The position numbers were made by a program, and so were the translations under genes. The notes under the pieces were generated by a model. That model saw nothing but the letters and a program-made list of their open reading frames with translations, did no database searches and was not told the DNA's origin. A DNA stretch of 9,024 nucleotides from Eubacterium sp. (GTDB taxonomy: Bacteria; Bacillota; Clostridia; Lachnospirales; Lachnospiraceae): contig JABUSX010000437.1 in assembly GCA_021442545.1 (NCBI GenBank), forward strand, positions 1 through 9,024, read 5' to 3'. Positions 1 to 6,040 of the stretch are shown here, piece by piece (position 1 is the first letter of the stretch; each line of letters starts with the position of its first letter).

Positions 1-186
1 TCTCATCCAACCTTCTTTATCTTTGCCGTTTCTGCAGATACCGTTTATTTTTTTCATGATCAGCGGTTCCGTTTTCCGCCGGTCTTTTTCACATCATCTT
101 CTGCTTTATTTTTTATTGTCGATTTATATATCTGATTCTTTGTGCTTCAGTTTATTATATCTTTCTTCGCCCGGTCCGACCTGTTA
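1..186. other. A+T-rich non-coding edge downstream of pyrD
   Basis: I find no supported gene here. On the minus strand (the direction of the pyr genes) there is no hairpin followed by a T run, so the pyr transcript may continue to the left. A minus-strand ATG at 57-55 opens a frame (MKKINGICR...) that stays open to the edge, and a second ATG at 6-4 follows an AGAAGG-like sequence. Either could be the start of a following gene such as pyrE, but too little is visible to say. A minus-strand TATAAT at about 158-163 lacks a convincing -35 box. The plus-strand frame across this region is F/L/S-rich and runs into antisense pyrD, so I do not believe it. Confidence 0.4.
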
Positions 187-1104
187 TCATCTCTCTTTGA
201 CAGCACCTGTTATCTCCGAGATATTAACGAGTCCCTGCTCTTCCGCATAGGCTTCCATGCCTTTTACGATCTTCAGCGGCACGGCAGGATCCGCAAACAG
301 AGCCGTCCCGACAGCAACAGCCGAGGCCCCCGCAAGCATCAGTTCCAGCGCATCCTCCGCACTCTGCACACCTCCCATCCCGATGATCGGAATGCGTACA
401 GCCTGTGCACACTGCCAGACCATGCGCACGGCAACCGGATGAATTGCCGGTCCGGAAAGCCCTCCTGTCCGGTTGGCCAACAGAAACCTGCGTGTCCGTA
501 CATCGATCTTCATGCCGGTGATCGTATTGATCAGGGAAAGTGCATCTGCTCCCCCGGCTTCTGCCGCCCTTGCGATCTCCGTAATATCCGTCACATTCGG
601 GCTGAGTTTCATGATGACCGGCTGTGAAGCAGTTTCCTTAATCTTCCGCGTAATGCTCTCCACTCCGTGCGGATCCTGACCGAAAGAGATCCCTCCTTCA
701 CGAACATTCGGACACGAAATGTTGATCTCCAGCATATCGACCGGCTGATCTTTCAGGCGTTCCACGACCCTCAGATATTCTTCCTCCGTATGACCGCAGA
801 CATTTACGATGATCTTCGTATCAAACTGTTTCAGGAAAGGAATATCCCTTTCGATAAAAGTATCGATGCCCGGATTCTGCAGTCCGATCGCATTCAGCAT
901 CCCGGAAGGTGTTTCGGCAACGCGCGGCACCGCATTCCCTTCCCAGGGCACATCCGCAACCCCTTTGGTCACGACCGCGCCGAGCGCATTCAGGTCAATA
1001 TATTCACTGTATTCCATACCGGAGCCGAAGGTCCCGGAAGCCGTCATGACCGGATTCCGGAATTCCACTCCTGCTATATTTATAGAAAGAATATCCTTAT
1101 TCAT
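187..1104 (-). CDS. pyrD: Dihydroorotate dehydrogenase B, catalytic (FMN) subunit PyrD
   Basis: This cytoplasmic flavoprotein oxidises dihydroorotate to orotate, the fourth step of UMP synthesis, and passes electrons to PyrK and then NAD+. The 305-residue TIM barrel shows the class 1B signature: TASGTFGSG near residues 21-29, a TKGV lysine at 47, the motif ISCPNVREGG with Cys131 as the expected catalytic base (class 1A and 1B enzymes use Cys), KLSPN near 166-170, NTITGM 193-198, GGLSGPAI 214-221, and a phosphate-binding IGMGGV near 241-246. The frame is open from 1161, but I start at the ATG at 1104. That gives the usual family length and N-terminus, and lies one base after the pyrK stop (TAA-A-ATG), implying translational coupling. 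A GGAGG about 15 nt upstream, inside pyrK, may also help. The adjacent PyrK gene confirms the B type. Confidence 0.95.
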   Translation of the reverse strand: MNKDILSINIAGVEFRNPVMTASGTFGSGMEYSEYIDLNALGAVVTKGVADVPWEGNAVPRVAETPSGMLNAIGLQNPGIDTFIERDIPFLKQFDTKIIVNVCGHTEEEYLRVVERLKDQPVDMLEINISCPNVREGGISFGQDPHGVESITRKIKETASQPVIMKLSPNVTDITEIARAAEAGGADALSLINTITGMKIDVRTRRFLLANRTGGLSGPAIHPVAVRMVWQCAQAVRIPIIGMGGVQSAEDALELMLAGASAVAVGTALFADPAVPLKIVKGMEAYAEEQGLVNISEITGAVKER

Positions 1105-1105
1105 T

Positions 1106-1906
1106 TTACAGCACCACATCCTCCGCCCGGAATACAGGACCGTCCTTGCACACACGGGCATTTTTCACTTTGGAATGGTCATCTGTTTCTGATGTCCTGC
1201 ACACACACGCCAGACAGGCTCCGATACCGCAGGCCATCCGTTCCTCAAGAGAAAGCCAGCAGGAAAGATCCTGCTCTGCCGCGAAGGTCTGAAGAGCCCG
1301 GAGCATCGGCGTCGGACCGCAGGCAAACAAAATGCTGTCCTGATCCGGAATGCACCGTTTCAGAACATCCAGAACCGTTCCCTTCGTTCCGGCACTTCCG
1401 TCTTCCGTGGCAGGAAGAACCTCGCCGAAGGCTTCAAATTCATCTGCAAGAAACAGATTCTTATCCCGGTAACCGAGAACCGACGTGATCTTTGAACAGA
1501 CACCAGACTGAGAAAGCTCCTTTGCTGTCTCCAGAAGCGGCGGGATACCGATGCCGCCGCCGATCAGCCATACCTTCCTGCCGCGCGCCTCATCCAGCGG
1601 ATAACCGTTTCCGAGCGGCCCGATCAGGTCGATCGCCTCTCCGGAATGCAGCCCGGAAAATGCAGCCGTTCCGGCTCCGCTTATCCGGTAAACCAGCCGA
1701 AGTGTTCCTTTCTCCCGGTCGATGCCCGCAATACTGATCGGACGCGGAAGCAGACGGCTGCCGTCCCTGCAGAACAGATCCGCAAACTGACCCGGATGTG
1801 CCTCCGCAGCCGCTTCCGGAACATGCAGACACAGGTCAAAGATACCGGATGCTATTTCCTTCTGTTCAACCACGGCTGCTGTCAGCCGCCTTTTTTTATC
1901 TTTCAA
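1106..1906 (-). CDS. pyrK: Dihydroorotate dehydrogenase B, electron-transfer subunit PyrK
   Basis: PyrK carries FAD and a [2Fe-2S] cluster and moves electrons from the FMN of PyrD to NAD+. The 266 residues show the ferredoxin-reductase fold in order: a FAD-binding RPISIAG at 55-61, a pyridine-nucleotide GGGIGIPP at 116-123, a CGPTPM at 196-201, and a C-terminal cluster motif C226-x4-C231-x2-C234 with the distal ligand C253. An extra Cys236 lies inside the cluster loop. The start is TTG (1906-1904), since no ATG is nearby. An SD (TGAGGT) 8 nt upstream supports it and overlaps the pyrF stop TGA, so translation is probably coupled to pyrF. The TAA stop is one base before the pyrD ATG. Length and motifs are normal for the family. 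Confidence 0.94.
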   Translation of the reverse strand: MKDKKRRLTAAVVEQKEIASGIFDLCLHVPEAAAEAHPGQFADLFCRDGSRLLPRPISIAGIDREKGTLRLVYRISGAGTAAFSGLHSGEAIDLIGPLGNGYPLDEARGRKVWLIGGGIGIPPLLETAKELSQSGVCSKITSVLGYRDKNLFLADEFEAFGEVLPATEDGSAGTKGTVLDVLKRCIPDQDSILFACGPTPMLRALQTFAAEQDLSCWLSLEERMACGIGACLACVCRTSETDDHSKVKNARVCKDGPVFRAEDVVL

Positions 1907-1916
1907 TACAGGTACC

Positions 1917-2843
1917 TCATTTCACCACGACATACTGACGAATGTCTTCGATCATGTCGATCACTGCCTGGCGGGATGCATCGGCAAAAGCCGTTTCACC
2001 GAATTCTGCATACTGTTCTTTCTGGTACGCACAGATGATGCCGCGGGAAGAATTGACAATCGCGCCAAGTCCGTTGTCATGGAAGAATACCGGCAGATCC
2101 TCTGCCTTTCCGCCCTGTGCTCCGTATCCGGGCACCAGGATATAGCTGTGCGGAAGCATTCCTCTCAGCCTCTTTGCCATTTCCGGATAGGTCGCACCGA
2201 CAACGGCTCCCACTTCGCTGTACTCTCCGTCCATAGCCTCTTCGGCCCAGGCTGCCGTCTGCCGTCCTACGATCTCATACAGCGGCGTACCTTCAATTTC
2301 TCTGTCCTGAAACTCTCCGCTCGAAGGATTTGAGGTTTTTACAAGAACGAAAATCCCCTTGCTGTCACTTCTGCAGACATCCAGAAACGGGCGGATCCCG
2401 TCGCTTCCGAGATAGGGATTTACCGTTGCAAAATCTTCATGAAAGCCGGAAAGCCTTGTGCTGCCGATCTGTACATGGCCCAGATGACCGGCTGCATAGG
2501 CAGCCGACGTAGAACCGATGTCGCCTCTCTTCACATCTCCGATCACGACCAGACCCTTTTCCTGACAATAGGAAACCGTTCTCTCATAAACTTCCACGCC
2601 CGGAACACCGAACTGTTCGTACATGGCAGACTGCGGTTTCACTGCCGGGATCAGATCACAGACGGCGTCCACGATCTGTCTGTTAAACTCCCAGAATGCC
2701 TCCGCAGCCGCTTTCAGAGTTTCGCCGTGATCCGCAATTTTTTCTTTCACGATCTGCTGCGGAATGTAAGAAAGCATAGGGTCGAGGCCAACCACGACCG
2801 GAGCCTGTTTTTCCCGGATCTTTTCAATGAGTTGAGAGATCAT
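1917..2843 (-). CDS. pyrF: Orotidine 5'-phosphate decarboxylase PyrF (type 2)
   Basis: PyrF decarboxylates OMP to UMP, the last step of de novo pyrimidine synthesis, in the cytoplasm. The 308 residues form the longer, type 2 (about 300-residue) version of the enzyme. Visible are VVGLDP at 17-22, the substrate lysine in PAVKPQ (K69), the catalytic DVKRGDIG at 103-110 with the Asp-Lys-Asp set (D103, K105, D108), LVPGYGAQGG in the C-terminal half, and the phosphate-binding VNSSRGI near the end. The frame is open up to an ATG at 2885, but I start at the ATG at 2843. AAAGGA lies 7 nt upstream of it, and the protein then begins MISQLIEKI, as expected for the family. The gene follows pyrC after a spacer of about 200 bp with a purine-rich repeat and precedes pyrK by 10 bases. 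Confidence 0.94.
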   Translation of the reverse strand: MISQLIEKIREKQAPVVVGLDPMLSYIPQQIVKEKIADHGETLKAAAEAFWEFNRQIVDAVCDLIPAVKPQSAMYEQFGVPGVEVYERTVSYCQEKGLVVIGDVKRGDIGSTSAAYAAGHLGHVQIGSTRLSGFHEDFATVNPYLGSDGIRPFLDVCRSDSKGIFVLVKTSNPSSGEFQDREIEGTPLYEIVGRQTAAWAEEAMDGEYSEVGAVVGATYPEMAKRLRGMLPHSYILVPGYGAQGGKAEDLPVFFHDNGLGAIVNSSRGIICAYQKEQYAEFGETAFADASRQAVIDMIEDIRQYVVVK

Positions 2844-2930
2844 AATCCGTTCCTTTCCGAGAAAAGCCGCCTTTCTCCGTCTCATCGGACACCCTTTCCG
2901 CAGCTTTGCTCTCTGTATCTTTATCGGTTT

Positions 2931-3005
2931 CTGTTTTTCTGTTTTTCTGTTTTTCTGTTTTCTGTTTTCTGTTTTACTGTTTTTCTATGTTTTTCAGTTT
3001 TACAG
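2931..3005 (-). repeat. (CAGAAAAA)n purine-rich array between pyrC and pyrF
   Basis: On the plus strand CTGTTTTT occurs three times from 2931 to 2954. CTGTTTT follows twice, then CTGTTTTA, CTGTTTTT and two decayed copies (CTATGTTTTT, CAGTTTTA), ending near 3002-3005. In the operon mRNA this reads as CAGAAAAA/CAGAAAA units of 7-8 nt, almost free of U and therefore unlikely to fold. Mixed unit lengths point to growth by slippage. It is non-coding: the stop codon of pyrC is at 3042-3040 and pyrF begins at 2843. I see no terminator hairpin in the spacer, so pyrC and pyrF are probably cotranscribed. Confidence 0.85.
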
Positions 3006-3039
3006 TCTTCTCTGTCTGTTTCTTACTGCTTCCCAGATT

Positions 3040-4323
3040 TTATTCGTTCTGATACACAATTCTGCCGCCGCAGATCGTACATTTCACCCTTCCCCTGACC
3101 TTACGTCCGTGAAACGGTGTGTTGCGCCCTTTGGAGACAAATCGCTCCGCATCGATCCGGTATTCCGCATCCGGATCCACGATCGTGACATCCGCCGGTG
3201 TACCCTCTGCCAGGGTTCCGTATTCTTCAAGCCCGAGGATGCGTGACGGGTTTCCGCTCATTTTTTCGGCCATCTGAAGCGGCGTCAGAATTCCGCTGTG
3301 AACCAGTTCCGAAAGTGTCAGCGCCACGGCTGTTTCCAGCCCCACAATTCCGAAGGGTGCCTTCTGCATTCCCTTCTGTTTATCTTCCCATGTATGAGGT
3401 GCATGATCGGTACTGATCACATCAAAGGTTCCGTCCGCCAGGGCATGCACCAGCGCCTGTCTGTCCCTTTCTGTCCGAAGCGGCGGGTTCATCTTATAAT
3501 TGGTGTCTCCCGGAATCCGGTCTTCACTTGTCAGCGTAAAATGATGCGGGCAGACCTCTCCGGTCACATCAATACCCATCTCTTTGGCTTTTCTCAGCAG
3601 CACAGCACTGCCCTCTGTTGAACAGTGGCAGAGATGAAGCTTTACACCTGTCTCCTTTGCCAGCAGTATATCACGTGCAATGATCACATCCTCCACGCAG
3701 TTCCGGATACCGGGAATGCCTTCACGTTCCTGAACGGCATCCGCATTCACGCAGCCTCCCGACACAAGATCGGCATCCTCGCAGTGATCCAGAAACGGAA
3801 TGCCGGCCTCCTTTACCATTTCAAAAACACGCCTGCAGAGCTCCGCATTCATGACGGATCTTCCGTCCTCGCTTACGGCACGGACACCGGCACCGGCCAT
3901 CCCCTTTATGTCCGCCGGTTCAAGCCCCTTTTCTCCCATCGTAGCCGCACCTGACTGCAGCACATGAATGGGTGCGCATTTTTCAGCCTTATCCCTGACA
4001 TAGAGAGCCTTCTCCGGCGTATCGATAACAGGCTTTGTATTCGGCATGGCCACGATTGTCGTAAAACCGCCGGCTGCCGCCGCACGGGATCCGCTTTCCA
4101 CATCCTCTCTGTCCGTCTGACCCGGATCACGCAGATGCACATGAAGATCGATCAGGCCGGGCATCACCCAGCAGCCCGAAGCATCGATCTCCGCTTCCGG
4201 ATTTCTTCCTTTGCATGCATCCGGCTCTGCAATCAAACCTTCTTCCAGATACAGATCTCCGATCCTGTCCGTACCCCGCAGAGGATCCAGCAGTCTGCCG
4301 TTTTTAATAAGAATATGTGCCAT
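3040..4323 (-). CDS. pyrC: Dihydroorotase PyrC, class I
   Basis: PyrC is the zinc amidohydrolase that cyclises N-carbamoyl-aspartate to dihydroorotate, the third step of pyrimidine synthesis. At 427 residues it matches the class I (long) bacterial enzymes. The metal-site motifs are all present: DLHVHLRDPG with H61 and H63, MPNT 93-96 for substrate contact, D153 in SEDG as the likely bridging ligand, DHCED with H180, HLCHCST with H230/H233, and STDHAPH with the catalytic D306. The C-terminal tail GRVKCTICGGRIVY is the usual small beta-sandwich end. The ATG at 4323 is preceded by GGGGGAAA 6 nt upstream. It is the first gene of the pyr operon, about 20 nt downstream of the predicted transcription start. 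No disabling change is visible. Confidence 0.96.
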   Translation of the reverse strand: MAHILIKNGRLLDPLRGTDRIGDLYLEEGLIAEPDACKGRNPEAEIDASGCWVMPGLIDLHVHLRDPGQTDREDVESGSRAAAAGGFTTIVAMPNTKPVIDTPEKALYVRDKAEKCAPIHVLQSGAATMGEKGLEPADIKGMAGAGVRAVSEDGRSVMNAELCRRVFEMVKEAGIPFLDHCEDADLVSGGCVNADAVQEREGIPGIRNCVEDVIIARDILLAKETGVKLHLCHCSTEGSAVLLRKAKEMGIDVTGEVCPHHFTLTSEDRIPGDTNYKMNPPLRTERDRQALVHALADGTFDVISTDHAPHTWEDKQKGMQKAPFGIVGLETAVALTLSELVHSGILTPLQMAEKMSGNPSRILGLEEYGTLAEGTPADVTIVDPDAEYRIDAERFVSKGRNTPFHGRKVRGRVKCTICGGRIVYQNE

Positions 4324-4349
4324 GGCAATTTCCCCCGTTCTCTCACTGA

Positions 4350-4378
4350 AGTATACAAGAAAAACCGTATTCCCGCAA
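4350..4378 (-). promoter_or_regulatory. Sigma-A type promoter of the pyr operon
   Basis: Read on the minus strand there is a -35 box TTGCGG (4378-4373), a 17-nt spacer and a -10 box TATACT (4355-4350). Transcription should start near 4343, leaving about 20 nt of leader before the pyrC ATG at 4323. That leader holds only the SD GGGGGAAA, so no attenuator, riboswitch or PyrR-binding loop can act downstream of this promoter. Confidence 0.75.
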
Positions 4379-4380
4379 TC

Positions 4381-4423
4381 TCAGCAAGGCCGGGCAGGAA
4401 GTTCATTCACAAATGTTCCTCCT
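4381..4423 (-). other. Strong SD with a 9-codon open frame upstream of the pyr promoter
   Basis: On the minus strand a perfect AGGAGG (4423-4418) is followed after 7 nt by GTG and a 9-codon frame (VNELPARPC) ending in TGA at 4381, just before the pyrC -35 box. An overlapping ATG at 4406 opens another frame of about 57 codons that runs through the promoter into pyrC in a different phase. Such a good SD with no gene behind it could mark a leader peptide made from a promoter further upstream, or a remnant. A minus-strand TATAAT at 4462-4457 exists but its -35 (TAAACG) is poor. Expression is unproven. Confidence 0.25.
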
Positions 4424-4435
4424 AATTGAATTTAC

Positions 4436-4464
4436 TTGATTTTTACAATTTGGGGGATTATAAT
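4436..4464 (+). promoter_or_regulatory. Promoter of the cold-shock gene
   Basis: The -35 box TTGATT (4436-4441), a 17-nt spacer and the consensus -10 box TATAAT (4459-4464) make a strong sigma-A type promoter. The expected start is near 4471, which gives a leader of about 145 nt before the ATG at 4617. Confidence 0.8.
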
Positions 4465-4470
4465 AACTTC

Positions 4471-4616
4471 GTTGCGCGCCGTTTATTAAATTTTTATTAT
4501 ATAGGCCGCATGTAGGTGTGCATAAAAAACTGCTGCGGGCCGCACACCGCGCGCCGGGGCCTGTGAAAAGGTCTCGTATTTTTTTATTTCTTTTAATTGT
4601 GTGGAGGTAGTACACT
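4471..4616 (+). promoter_or_regulatory. Long structured 5' leader of the csp gene
   Basis: This leader of about 145 nt mixes G+C-rich and A+T-rich blocks. Possible pairings seen by eye are: GCGCGC 4474-4479 with 4549-4554; GGCCGCA 4504-4510 with TGCGGGCC 4534-4541 (one bulged G); GGTGTGC 4515-4521 with GCACACC 4542-4548; and CACAC 4543-4547 with GTGTG 4599-4603, directly beside the SD GGAGG (4603-4607). The second and third pairings cross, so they form a pseudoknot or exclude each other. The third and fourth compete for the same strand. This resembles the thermosensing leaders known for cspA-type genes, but the sequence is not one I recognise and the regulation is inferred. A T-rich stretch (4579-4594) precedes the SD. 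Confidence 0.55.
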
Positions 4617-4820
4617 ATGAACAAGGGCACTGTAAAATGGTTTAATGCCGAAAAAGGCTATGGCTTCATCACGGGCGAAGACGGAAATGATGTCTTTGTG
4701 CATTTCTCAGCTATTCAGGGCGAAGGATTCAAGACCCTGAACGAAGGACAGTCCGTTTCCTATGATCTGGTTGAAGGCCCGCGCGGCATGCAGGCTGCGA
4801 ACGTGGTGAAAGGCGAATAA
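4617..4820 (+). CDS. Cold-shock protein, CspA family
   Basis: This 67-residue cold-shock domain protein is a cytoplasmic single-stranded nucleic-acid binder that typically melts RNA secondary structure in the cold or during growth transitions. The five-strand OB fold shows both RNA-binding motifs: KGYGFI at 13-18 (RNP1) and VFVHF at 26-30 (RNP2), with the exposed aromatics W8, F17, F27, H29 and F30. The end, [12 protein letters not shown], is the usual last strand. Length is canonical. The ATG has the SD GGAGG with 9 nt spacing. The gene has its own promoter and terminator and is monocistronic. Several paralogues are usual in this group, so I do not assign a letter. Confidence 0.96.
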   Translation: MNKGTVKWFNAEKGYGFITGEDGNDVFVHFSAIQGEGFKTLNEGQSVSYDLVEGPRGMQAANVVKGE

Positions 4821-4852
4821 ATTCTGTCGTCTGAAAAATGTTTAAAGAAAGC

Positions 4853-4886
4853 AAAACGGCTGCCCCGCATCGGAGCAGCCGTTTTT
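4853..4886 (+). terminator. Intrinsic terminator after csp, probably bidirectional
   Basis: AAAACGGCTGC (4853-4863) pairs perfectly with GCAGCCGTTTT (4875-4885) around an 11-nt loop and is followed by TTTTT. The flanking A run gives a short T run on the other strand, so it can also end the convergent GNAT transcript, for which I see no other terminator between 4887 and 4995. Confidence 0.9.
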
Positions 4887-4995
4887 AGCTGTTTTTCTTT
4901 TCTGATTTTTCCGCACATCCTTTTCGGAAACCGGCATTTCCGGTATCTTCTGTTATCAGATCCCGCTGTTTCGACGAAAGGTCTGCTTCTTCTGC

Positions 4996-5559
4996 TTATT
5001 TGAAGATCACATTCTCTTTGAATTCCTCTTCAGAAAGAAATGCTCTGTACAGCGACTCATACATTTCCCGGATCTCTTCCGTCGGAATCGGATCCCTGAT
5101 CACCATATCCACAAGAACGTAATCCACACCAAATATCTTTACTTTTATTCCCGTGTTTATGAATCCGTCCCGGATATAAAAATCCAGTCTTCTCGTCCGG
5201 ATTTTGCGTTCCTCTTCACTGTCTGCGCACTCCGGATCAATCACTTCTCCGAAAATGATCTCCTCATCCGCAAGCTCTTCCCGCAGCATTTTCAAAAGAA
5301 CCGACCCTACACCCTGTCCGCGCAGATCCTCTCTGACGGCACAGTAATCGAAGAAGGAATACTCTCCGAAGTGGCCGAAAAGTGCATAAGCCAGAATTTC
5401 GTCATCTTCTGCCAGAGCGTAACATTTCCCGTATCCTTCATCTATCGCATCAAGGACCAGGGAAAGCTGGGCGAGCTCTTCCTCCGGAAAATCCTTCAGC
5501 ATGCGTTCCTTATAAAGTTTCTGTACAGCCGCTTTATCTAATGTAATGATACTCTTCAT
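4996..5559 (-). CDS. GNAT-family N-acetyltransferase
   Basis: This 187-residue protein has the GNAT acetyl-CoA fold: CYALAEDDEILAYALF (strands 2-3, residues about 46-61), FFDYCAVREDLRGQGVGSVLL with the pyrophosphate-loop motif RGQGVG at 80-85, and a later FYIRDGF segment (127-133) typical of the motif B region. Residues 150-187 add an extra tail beyond the minimal domain, with EEIREMYESLYRAFLSEEEF predicted helical. The acceptor substrate cannot be told; protein, amine or small-molecule acetylation are all possible. The ATG at 5559 follows the small membrane-protein gene by 20 nt, with an AAAGG about 10 nt upstream, so the two are probably one operon. It ends toward the csp terminator at 4853-4886. 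Confidence 0.85.
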   Translation of the reverse strand: MKSIITLDKAAVQKLYKERMLKDFPEEELAQLSLVLDAIDEGYGKCYALAEDDEILAYALFGHFGEYSFFDYCAVREDLRGQGVGSVLLKMLREELADEEIIFGEVIDPECADSEEERKIRTRRLDFYIRDGFINTGIKVKIFGVDYVLVDMVIRDPIPTEEIREMYESLYRAFLSEEEFKENVIFK

Positions 5560-5579
5560 TTTTCAAAAACCTTTATTCA

Positions 5580-5846
5580 TTATTCTGCGGCCTGTGCTTC
5601 AACATAAGCGGAAACCTGACTCTGGAATTCATCGAACGCGTCTACCGAAATATTGGTAACGGAAGCGGACGAAGGCTGGGAAGACTTCTTGCTCTGAACA
5701 ACCAAAACCGAGAACCAGCCGACAAGCGCGGCCAGAATGGCAATGACCACGATGATCTGTACTCGCCTGACCACTTTTTCTTTTTTCATGATCTCTTTGC
5801 GATTGTATTTCTGCTCTTTACGATAGTCTACTTTTTTCTGGCTCAT
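5580..5846 (-). CDS. Small single-pass membrane protein of unknown function
   Basis: I do not recognise this 88-residue protein. Residues 1-28 are very basic (12 Lys/Arg), residues about 30-50 form one hydrophobic membrane segment (IIVVIAILAALVGWFSVLVV), and 51-88 are Ser-rich then acidic with a possible short helix. By the positive-inside rule the N-terminus lies in the cytoplasm and the tail outside. The frame is open to an ATG at 5930, but I start at the ATG at 5846: GGAAGGGCGG stands just upstream, and the longer start would lie inside the predicted -35 box. It is the first gene of a two-gene unit with the GNAT enzyme. Confidence 0.75.
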   Translation of the reverse strand: MSQKKVDYRKEQKYNRKEIMKKEKVVRRVQIIVVIAILAALVGWFSVLVVQSKKSSQPSSASVTNISVDAFDEFQSQVSAYVEAQAAE

Positions 5847-5901
5847 TGTTCCGCCCTTCCTGTTCAAATCCTGTTTATCACTGCCCCTGCGGGCGACAAT
5901 C

Positions 5902-5930
5902 AGTATACAACAATTTCTGCCGAATTGCAA
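5902..5930 (-). promoter_or_regulatory. Promoter of the membrane protein-GNAT unit
   Basis: On the minus strand: -35 TTGCAA (5930-5925), 17-nt spacer, -10 TATACT (5907-5902), expected start near 5895, about 50 nt before the ATG at 5846. The -10 box is the same as in the pyrC promoter. Confidence 0.75.
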
Positions 5931-5936
5931 AGAACC

Positions 5937-5965
5937 TTGTCCTTTTACCTGCGTCTACGTATAAT
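5937..5965 (+). promoter_or_regulatory. Promoter of the DUF5721 gene
   Basis: -35 TTGTCC (5937-5942), 17-nt spacer, consensus -10 TATAAT (5960-5965). The expected start is near 5972, giving a leader of about 70 nt. The -35 box lies only 6 bp from that of the divergent promoter at 5902-5930, so one bound factor could affect both. Confidence 0.7.
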
Positions 5966-6040
5966 GAAATATGACAGTGAAATCCGATCACAGCACGTCT
6001 TTTTCAGGTTTCTGCAAGATTCCTTCTGTGGGGTATTCTC

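Noticed and set aside
1105..1161. 19-residue N-terminal extension of PyrD from an ATG at 1161
   Set aside because: It overlaps the conserved end of PyrK including the last cluster cysteine region, and family members begin at the ATG at 1104.
667..1488. Long plus-strand open frame across pyrD and pyrK
   Set aside because: It is antisense to two clearly recognisable enzymes, shows no family motif and has no SD; the same holds for other antisense frames over pyrF, pyrC, aroK and htpG.
2844..2885. 14-residue N-terminal extension of PyrF from an ATG at 2885
   Set aside because: There is no SD at the upstream ATG, while AAAGGA stands 7 nt before the ATG at 2843, where the family fold begins.
2439..3098. 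Plus-strand open frame through pyrF and the pyrimidine-rich spacer
   Set aside because: Its C-terminal half is only Phe/Leu/Ser/Val read from the CTGTTTTT array, and the rest is antisense to pyrF.
4403..4630. Minus-strand 75-codon frame over the csp leader
   Set aside because: No SD, no recognisable motif, and it lies across a strong plus-strand promoter and structured leader.
4925..4942. Inverted repeat CGGAAA-N6-TTTCCG as a terminator for the GNAT gene
   Set aside because: The stem is short and no T run follows on the minus strand; the terminator at 4853-4886 serves better.
5847..5930. 28-residue N-terminal extension of the small membrane protein
   Set aside because: Its ATG would sit in the predicted -35 box at 5925-5930, so it would not be transcribed, and the internal ATG has a strong SD.
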